Source of the DNA: Heliocidaris erythrogramma
Taxonomy: Eukaryota > Echinodermata > Echinoidea > Camarodonta > Echinometridae
Direction: 5' to 3'
Length of the DNA stretch: 64,000 nucleotides
NCBI GenBank assembly: GCA_025617745.1
Contig: CM046861.1
Coordinates: 15,133,563 to 15,197,562 of the forward strand
Positions 56,301 to 64,000 of this stretch are shown here, one piece after another. The position numbers and the translations under genes were made by a program. Position 1 is the first letter of the stretch, and each line of letters starts with the position of its first letter. The notes beneath the pieces are model-generated. The model did no database searches and was not told the DNA's origin. It was given only the letters and a program-made list of their open reading frames with translations.

Positions 56301-57062
56301 ACACTCGGCTTGCGCCTCGTGCGTATAGTACACCACGATGAAAACTTTTGTGTTTCCAGATTGCACCAACGCACTCCCAACCATGTATTAATAGTATACT
56401 AATGTTAAATACAAGATTTGAAATGCAAGGTCTATGATCTCAATAAATTAAGTCACTGAATATGAAGAATGAAAAAAATCTCATTTATGAAATTATTGTT
56501 AGGCAGAAATCCTCCAGACTTGTACCACTTCAAAATTAAAGTAACCATGAAGAAGAGCTTGATATTATTCAAATGAACTTTATGATATCCCCACGTGACA
56601 AAGAATAAACTTGAGAAGTCTTGATTTCGCTAATTATTCACACAAAGCATACCTTTGACATTTACATTCATGAAGCTAAGATATTGAAGATTTTCTCAGA
56701 ATCGTGTGATTTTACCAGGTAAATATGATTGATAAAGTCAGGTAATTATTTGTCGCTATGTTTCAAAACTTCTTAATCCTGGCGTGATGTATTTGTTACC
56801 TGTTTAGGGTCTAATATCAAGAGGTACTTATTGCCTATATTCATGTACTAGCTCCCTCTACACTATTTCTCTAAGAAGTTCAAATCTTTGTTTTTTTTTC
56901 GAAATGAGTCTATAAATGGTGGCCAAATGATCATACATAATAGCTCATCAGTTCCTGTAATGTAATGGTTATATAACGGTCATTATTTTCCGAATCAAAT
57001 CAATTATCAGATACATTATATCACATCATGCAAAGAGATATAGAGTCAGGCAGATACATTTC
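53301..57062. other. Intergenic region downstream of T5; no gene
   Basis: A poly-C run lies at 53325-53341. A small inverted pair, ACAACTTCACTCGTTCCTG near 53474 and its near reverse complement near 53562-53582, suggests a MITE. A palindromic element lies at 56227-56393. The final ~400 bases (56650-57062) are TRIM 3' flank similar to 1790-2026. No domain-bearing frame. Confidence 0.45.
56227..56393. repeat. Imperfect palindrome, ~70-bp arms
   Basis: TATTAATACATG...GTGCGTTAGTGCGATCTGG...ATCGTGGTG at the left pairs with CACCACGATG...CCAGATTGCACCAACGCAC...CATGTATTAATA at the right. It is very CG-rich in the middle compared with the surroundings. Probably a MITE. Non-coding. Confidence 0.65.
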
Positions 57063-58895
57063 TTAGTGGAATATGTAAAGTCTGTCAGGAGTACAGAAAG
57101 CGATCTCTCCTGACCGGAACTCCTGAAGACAGTACCAGTTTCTTTTATTGGGTTTCTCTATCTTGTAATCAGTGATGAGACTCTTGATATGCTTCAGCTC
57201 GGTGGTGTACTCGTCGATACTGACTAATCCTTCCTCGTGCTTGACACAGGCGACCAAAATTGTATTATCATTAGTAACAGTAGCATGTAGGTAATTACCA
57301 CTAGGGTCCTTTAATTTGTACTTTACCACCCCATCATTATCCACAGCACTTATAGTATCATTGCCAGATATTGTAATCAATAGTTTTGGATTAAGACTAA
57401 CAAGTTGCATAGGTTGATATCCATCACATTGTATCTCCCTGATCGCCTTTCCACCTGCTGGTGAGAAAACTTGCATCTTCTCAGCTTCACTGTTTCCGAT
57501 ATAAATTTGATCCTCACTGTCTACAGTGAGGCAATCGGATCCGCCGTCCATACGGAGAGTCTCAAACATCACATCCAGCTTCTCATACTTCGTTGTGTAC
57601 AGTGTAATGTTACTGCCATTCTGAATAACACACCGACCATCAGAGAGAAATCCTACTCCAATTATCGTAGTATTCTTTAACAATGTCTGCTCCAGGTGAC
57701 CGTCAGCAGAGAAGATATTGATACCCCCTTCATGGCATCCCACTGCCATTCTACCGTCTGGTGTAGGAATCATGGCATTCATGCTATCCTTAGTCGGCAA
57801 TTCAATATTCTTTCCTACTGAATTCACAATCTTACCAAGACCTAACTCATCCGTTCCCACGTTTCTCTCAAAGGCAACACACTTTCCTTTCTTGCTCGAA
57901 TGCCTTGACTGCTTGTAGTCAGGATCCTCTTGCCTCAAAGCCTCTTGTAATTCTTGACATAGCGTGTCGTGTGCAGCCAAAGAATCCATCTCTACTGGTA
58001 TCTTTGTCCCATTGGTCACCAGGTCGGTTATTGTGGTCACGTGAGCGATCTGCTGCTGAGCCGATTTCTTCATTTCGTCTAGTTCTCTCTCTACTCCTTC
58101 GGTCCTACCCTTGACTTCACCAATGAGGAGTTCCCTTTTCTCTGCCAACTGCCTGACTGATTCTTCATAGGCTTTGTTGATATCATTTATGCACTGCTCC
58201 TTTGCATTGCTTACGCGACCTTTCTGTTGATCAACGAAATCAACATATAGCTGAAAGCGGGAACGTTTCTTGTCCGCCTTGGATTTTAGTTCCTGGACAC
58301 TTTTCAGATGGTCACTTTCATAAACCGATGGGTCTATTACCCGATGTCTTTCGTCCTTATGCTCCATTACAACGCACCTGAAACAGGCAAATCTCCTGCA
58401 GTCACAACAGAAGCACTCCTCGACCTCCTTCGGATGTTTCTTGCATTTACGGTATCTTCTTATTAATACCTTTCCCGATGTGATCTCACTAACGGCTAAG
58501 ACCCCATGGTCATTGAAGTCTTCCCATTGTGAGTGCTTGGTCTGGCAAGTGATACAAAGATACTTGCCACAGTCTTGACAATAGACAACAGCTTGGGGCT
58601 TCTCCTCCAATTTACAATGGGTGCAGTATTGATGTTGATTCTTCACGTCATCAACGAGAGATTTCAAGGCTAAACTTGTCTGTAACTGAGTAATGTCTTT
58701 GTTGGGGACCTGGGTTTCAGCTCGACAAACTGGACAAATAAGCTTCTGGTCGTTACCGTGGCATTCAATGAGCCGTTCCAGACAGGCCTTGCAGTAGGTA
58801 TGAGAACAAGACAAGATCTTGGGGTCGCTGAAGATATTGAGACACACGGGACACTCAAGGCTTTGTACACTGACTTGCTTGAATTCACCAGCCAT
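57063..58895 (-). CDS. TRIM-type E3 ubiquitin ligase, copy T5 (intact)
   Basis: 610 codons in one exon with no lesion. RING residues C15/C18, C30, H32, C35/C38, C54/C57; first B-box ~88-130 (CTHC...CQDC...CITCQTKH); second B-box ~150-190 (CKKHPKEVEECFC...CFRC...H); coiled coil ~195-310; C-terminal beta-propeller-like region ~375-610 with repeated DGRMAVGC, DGHLEQTLL, DGRCVI, EDQIYIG motifs, NHL-like. Expected role: dimeric cytosolic E3 ligase whose propeller selects substrates. The reported frame extends 15 codons further upstream, but those are intronic; the ATG at 58895 follows the acceptor by ten bases and matches the other copies. The leader donor is intact at 59094, so this is the best candidate for a functional member. 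Confidence 0.93.
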   Translation of the reverse strand: MAGEFKQVSVQSLECPVCLNIFSDPKILSCSHTYCKACLERLIECHGNDQKLICPVCRAETQVPNKDITQLQTSLALKSLVDDVKNQHQYCTHCKLEEKPQAVVYCQDCGKYLCITCQTKHSQWEDFNDHGVLAVSEITSGKVLIRRYRKCKKHPKEVEECFCCDCRRFACFRCVVMEHKDERHRVIDPSVYESDHLKSVQELKSKADKKRSRFQLYVDFVDQQKGRVSNAKEQCINDINKAYEESVRQLAEKRELLIGEVKGRTEGVERELDEMKKSAQQQIAHVTTITDLVTNGTKIPVEMDSLAAHDTLCQELQEALRQEDPDYKQSRHSSKKGKCVAFERNVGTDELGLGKIVNSVGKNIELPTKDSMNAMIPTPDGRMAVGCHEGGINIFSADGHLEQTLLKNTTIIGVGFLSDGRCVIQNGSNITLYTTKYEKLDVMFETLRMDGGSDCLTVDSEDQIYIGNSEAEKMQVFSPAGGKAIREIQCDGYQPMQLVSLNPKLLITISGNDTISAVDNDGVVKYKLKDPSGNYLHATVTNDNTILVACVKHEEGLVSIDEYTTELKHIKSLITDYKIEKPNKRNWYCLQEFRSGEIAFCTPDRLYIFH

Positions 58896-58905
58896 GATTA
58901 CGATT

Positions 58906-59094
58906 CTACAGAAATACAAAATGTATAAAAATAGTAACAATGAATAGTATGAGGGTTTTTCTACTGAGGCAGTCGTAGCTTGTTCTGTCTGAAGTGCATT
59001 CTAGTATAGTGAAGCTTAAATGTTTGTACATTCAGGCATATAACTCACGTATAAACATTTTTATAACAGAATAATTCACAATAATACAACTTAC
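58906..59094 (-). other. T5 leader intron (189 nt)
   Basis: Minus-strand donor GTAAGTTG begins at 59094 after exon ...CTGACTTTG. The acceptor TTTCTGTAG ends at 58906. Both match consensus and are shared with T1. The leader exon continues upstream of 59095 for an unknown distance. Confidence 0.7.
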
Positions 59095-59214
59095 CAAAGT
59101 CAGGACATATTTTCATGACAATCGAATACTCAAGTTAGTTATGAACAATATTCATAAGATCACGAGCTTTCTATTAAACACGAAAAAATGTTATTTCCGG
59201 GTTCACACATGTAG

Positions 59215-62200
59215 TCTGGGTTCTTTTTCACTAAATTTTACATAGTTTGGCGAACTGATGTTACCCCCCCCCCCCCCCCCCCCCATTATTATCTTATTTT
59301 CCCTGATCGACCTCTCTCCGTTTACCTAGACTCATTCAAACTATTGCAATCTTTAGACAAACACATTTTTAAAAAATGATTGTAAAATAATATACACAAC
59401 AAAAATAATATACACAACAAAAAGAGTGCCAGGTAGTCAGACTAACTATATATGACAATGTAAATACAAGCATTCAGAATTGTCATTCAAATACTTTGGA
59501 GCTGACAAAGAGTTTTATGAACTCACCTATTTCTCATTCACTGCATATGTTTGCGTTTTACAATGTAATATAGCTCCAATTATACTGGGTAGTATAAGCA
59601 TGTATGTCTTTAGTTTGTCAATCTGTTTTTAGATACTGGGAATTCCCACCAACCTTTGACACAGACAAGCAGAAGGAGATGGTAATCGACCTGACATTTA
59701 TAGCCCATGCAGGGGGTCGGCGGTTAGAAGAGATGATGAGCTCGCAAATGAAATATGATTTTTTTTTTACCACCATCTGCAGTTTCATTTAAGAATTTTA
59801 TCATTTTCAAGAAAAGGTTATTAATGAAAATGTTATTATATTGTTTCATTATTATAGTATCATTATTTTTATTATTATTATAGTATTTTACGTCACCTGT
59901 GCCGGGGGAATTATTTATCAAACTCTCATGGGTTATATTTCATTCAATCTCTTCTTGATCCTCTCCTATTTCTCATCTCTTTCCCTCTATTTCTCTCCGA
60001 TTCCCTTTCTCTCTTTCTCTCTTTCTCTGGAATACACCCACCAACACATACACTTCAGCTTACTATACAGTCAGTCACAACAGAACATCAGCCCAAACTT
60101 CTCAAGAATAACTTGTTTATCAGTGAATTCCAGTTTTAAAGACAATGTATTATTCTTATAATGTCCATAATATTTTAGAAAATGCAAATTTTAGGTAAAA
60201 ATAATACCAGGCACACTATGTATAGGTACATGGACAAAATAAGTTTTAAATAATAACAAAAATTGTAAACATAGTGCGAACCCGACGTGAAACCAATCTG
60301 CTGGGTTATAAGAGAAACTTATGAATAAAGTTCAGTTAGAATTATGAAGAGGTACATAATTTAGTTGAAAGAGTTTCCCCCATTCTAAACTACTATACAT
60401 AGCATGATTTTCATATTGGTCCATTCAATTACATCAACATAATATAGCACGAAGTTCATGCAGTACAACTGACGGAAAATCATATTCAACAATGTACGTC
60501 AAGAAAGAACAATCAAACATATACAAGAGAAACAAATTACATTCATGACAATGTGTATGAAATCATTTAGCATTATAATTTCCTACCAACTACCAACAAT
60601 TTAAATGACAGGCCTCCTCTTATGTGATAATTAAGTGAAACTAAACACTTCCCTAGCAACCCCTGTCAGAAAAGTGTTATATTTTCTATCAAGCTATAAA
60701 GCGTAAGCATATCAAAGGTATAGAGTACATGTTCTTCCCTTCCAGAACATTTCAGGAATTAAAAAATTAAAATGTTCTGTAATGTGCTTGTTGATTGCAT
60801 ATTAAAGGCACTTTTTTATTATCTACTTTTTCTTATGAGTATGAGTATTGTCATCAACTAAGTAACATCAGACAGGCAAATGTTAAATGAAGTTACTACA
60901 AGGAGGAATGTCAGTCAAAACATGCATTGCAAAGATATGTAATATCATTTTTTAATACCATCCAATGAAATGTATTATTAAATTATTAAGAGCCAACTAT
61001 TACAATGTTGAATTAGACATTTTAACCATGTCCCAAAGCCTACAGGTTGAACATATTCTTAATTTTACCCATTATTTTTTACTGACATTATGTATAACAT
61101 CATTTTTATGTTTAAATTTCGAAATAAATCGGCAACTGCATTTCAACAACAATTGAAGAAACTTTATAGCAATACAGTATAATTATTTAAAGTGCAAGGT
61201 ACAAATTTATAGAGTCACTGTTTATTTCAATTATCTAATATCCAATAATGTAACAGTAATCCCACTTGCCCACTTTTAGATAAAAGTAACAGTGACAAAG
61301 AAGTTGACACTAGCTCACTTGTCCACATACTTTTAAATGAATATCTTGAATATTGTTAATTTCACTGATTATTCACAAAGTACATTGTAAAAAATTACAT
61401 ATCGAAAGTTAAAATATTATTGTAAATATAATAATACCTATATTCCTGTACCTATTGCAATTGTTCATAAACTCTAGATCACTTTATCTCAGTAGTTCAT
61501 ATCTTTACAATCAACGTAAGATTTACATTTACATGTATGTATTTACATGACTATCCAAAATGTTGGCAAGGACTCCCTACGCAATAGCTTGGTAAGTAGT
61601 ATGCAAACGATTATAATTTTTTATTATTATTTAGTCGAAGGTATCGATATTATTAAGTTGTCGTTTTCATGTCTTTGTGAAACAGTTTGTCAGGTCCATG
61701 ACATTTCCATAGATCGCTGACAAGCGTTATGACTGTCATGGAGTTGATTTGAAGAAACGACTCCCTGATAGAAAATCTAGTTTGCGAAGTTCCACAGCAC
61801 TCACACTGTACTGCCTGCATGTTAAGATGGCGCTAGACAAATCTGGGCAGGAAAGAAAAAAGGAAAAAACTCAGTCAGTCTCTGATCAAGTGTTGCTTTT
61901 CGGGGTACATGTACTTGTACTTTTTTTTTTTTTTTTTTTTTTTTTTGGGGGGGGGGGTATTAATTATACGGACAATATTGTACCTATCATAGGGCCTATA
62001 TTACGAAGTGCAGGCAACTCTCCCTGGCATAATGTTCCGAAGGGCCCCCCCCCCCTAAAAAAAAATTAAAAATGGCAACACCGTTTCTCAGTGGCGTATC
62101 TAGGTTTTTCTGGTGCCCGGGGCAAACTATAAAACCTGCCTCCCCCCCCCCCCCCCCCCATGCCCAAACTGAGATTACTGAGAGTTTTTAGATTAGAAAG

Positions 62201-64000
62201 GATGGCACTATGTGAAAATGAGTCTCGATGCACATAACCCGAGATTGTTAACCCAGATTTGATGAATTATTGTATAAGCGAGGGAGCAACACGACCGAGC
62301 GGCAGCATTTTTGTTTGTTTTTTTTTAATCCAAAAGAATACAGCGACCTAGCAATATATTTTTTGGGGAGTTAAAATTTTGAACATTTCTAATTTAGGGG
62401 CGCAAAATGAAAAACATATATTCGAGGAATTTATCAAGGTAATTGCTAGGCAAAGTTATGATTTCTTTCCAATGTTCTACTTTGAAAGTTCTTTATGTAC
62501 TTATATCCCATGGGGGAACAAAATTTTACAAGCTTCTGCCTTATGCTGGGGGGGGGGGGCAAAGCAACTAGAGTCAATTAATGGTTAACACTTTAAAAAC
62601 GCCATATAAAATTATGCGCTGTAATTGGGGGCGCGAAAGCGCTATAACATGAACATATGCGGGTGAGCAAAACGACTGAGCTTTAGAAAATTTCAAACCC
62701 TATGAAACATTATTTCTTACGCTTTTCGTCTTTGCCTGGGGCACAAATAAACCTCAAAGACATAAATTTTCTTGTATTTCTCTCCCATTTCTGGCTCTCT
62801 TTTACGTCTTTTACGTTGCGCGCCGCCCGGGGCACGTGCGCCCTCTTGCCCTCGTAGATACGCTACTGCCAACTGTACTGGCGTGTCTAGATATTGATTT
62901 ATCAAACGGTACCGTACATGTTCACAATTCCAAATGTTTATACTTCCGATTACTCAAATATCTTAAACCAGGGCGTTATACGTCATAATTACTCCGGAAA
63001 TGAAATAAGGACTTGCATTCATCATTTTATGCGCGCATTATTTTCTCCAAAATATAATTATTCCAAAGGTCCACGATATTATTGCGAAAATGAATTAGGG
63101 TTCATATATATTTAACAGACAGAACAGGGTTCAAATTTCTGAAAATGAAACAAGTACGGCGGATCCGTAGGTGGGAGGGGGCGAAAGGACTTCTTTAGAA
63201 ACCGATTTAAAGGTGCATCCAAGGGAACAACAAAAAAATCCAGGACTGAGGTTAGTGGGTGCCACATCCTCTTGTAAAAAAAGGGGGAAGAAGACAATAA
63301 GAGGAAGTAGATCCCACACATTTCCCCAAGAATCAAGAATTTATTTTAATAATTCATTATAATCATTTACTTTTATCTATATATGTACAGCGTACTTGTA
63401 CACTTATCAAGAAAAAATGAATATGTAGATATATTTTTTATATTTTCTGTAAGTAATAATACCTGTAATGCCATTGTCTTTTCTTTCCGTTGGAAATAAA
63501 AATAAATACGAATTTGAATTTGAAAGTGAAAGTGAAGAGAAGCAGAAGAAGGAAAACGAGAACAAGAAAATAAAAGGAGTGCTAAAAAAAAGAAGGAGGA
63601 TAATTAGAAAGAAATATAAAATGGATGCTAAGATAGAGGACAATTTTTGATCAACTTAAAGAAAGTAAGGTAGATGTCCGAAGCTAATTAAAGACAGGCC
63701 CACATAACAGCACAGTACTTTGTAGTCCCAGGTGGGAAAGTCAAGTAAAATGACCCCTACTCCATAAAATGAATCCACAAACAAAATCAACTTCTCCTGA
63801 TGTAATGAACTGCACACCAAGATCTATAGCCTAATTATGCGTTGGTGTCTTGCAAGATTTTGATAGAAACACACACTTTCTTGCTTGTTGTTCCATCCCC
63901 CACAAACCTAAGTTGGCGCAAGTCGGTTTTGACCTGACCTAAATTTGGCTCTGTGCAGCCAACCATAAAATATTATTCCATGAATATGATATCAAAAGTA
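59215..64000. repeat. Segmental duplication, copy B (continues past window)
   Basis: Partner of 16012-22090, same orientation and order. Differences: no SINE tail or long CT tract at 59945-60000, a longer poly-T/G run (61921-61959), an extra segment at about 62060-62150, and absence of 20760-21720. It starts within the upstream flank of T5. No TRIM coding sequence and no recognised gene; the Lys/Glu-rich frame 63468-63650 is low complexity. Confidence 0.85.
62089..62868. mobile_element. Possible hAT-type non-autonomous element
   Basis: Starts CAGTGGCGTATCTAGG and ends CTCGTAGATACGCTACTG, which is the inverted form with few changes. The neighbouring 8-bp segments do not match, so a target duplication is not confirmed. 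Copy A keeps the right terminus (to 19810) but lacks the left one. Non-coding. Confidence 0.5.

Noticed and set aside
58896-58940. Fifteen extra N-terminal codons of T5 (and similar extensions in T1 and T3)
   Set aside because: They lie across a conserved splice acceptor, so they are intronic; the RING begins soon after the later ATG.

Overview
The window is eukaryotic and most likely from a marine invertebrate deuterostome, with an echinoderm as my best guess (inference; nothing here fixes the species). It is AT-rich and full of microsatellites, poly-C runs, foldback elements and retroelement fragments. The only recognisable host genes are five tandem copies of one TRIM-type E3 ubiquitin ligase gene, all on the minus strand: T1 2027-3834 (pseudogene), T2 13004-13978 (truncated), T3 37176-38990 (open, 604 aa), T4 48080-51688 (pseudogene split by a gypsy element) and T5 57063-58895 (open, 610 aa). 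Each complete copy has one coding exon carrying RING, two B-boxes, a coiled coil and a C-terminal beta-propeller-like region. A short non-coding leader exon lies upstream, behind an intron whose acceptor sits about ten bases before the ATG. Flanking sequence is duplicated with the genes. Copies of the same 3' flank lie at 1-2026, 6800-7560, 17150-18720 and 60000-61620, so the locus grew by repeated duplication. Layout: 1-5190 T1 and its flanks; 5190-6727 a large foldback element with a nested hAT-type MITE; 7589-10732 a Penelope-like element (PLE) arranged as a 1016-bp perfect inverted repeat; 11305-12347 three small inverted-repeat elements; 13004-15170 the T2 fragment, a CG-rich tandem repeat, a broken THAP-domain fragment and two hairpins; 16012-22090 segmental duplication copy A, whose partner copy B fills 59215-64000; 22437-25260 a SINE and diverged repeats; 26110-28630 a second, degenerate PLE with a canonical GIY-YIG domain; 29832-30049 a small hairpin with a hammerhead-like core; 30109-31505 a tRNA-bearing unit duplicated directly and inverted; 32399-34870 a MITE and direct repeats; 37176-40774 T3 and a PLE-terminal palindrome; about 40950-47400 a Ngaro-type tyrosine-recombinase retrotransposon with Gag, RT-RNase H, YR and an SGNH hydrolase; 48080-52670 T4 with its gypsy insertion; 53300-58895 flank and T5. 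The most interesting signals are seven hammerhead-ribozyme-like cores, most at the ends of PLE or PLE-like inverted repeats; the recurrent (TA)n tracts bordering those palindromes; the tRNA palindrome; and one TRIM family caught at successive stages of decay. I found no clearly new biological system. The novelty, if any, is in how PLE-terminal ribozymes, palindromes and TA tracts are combined.
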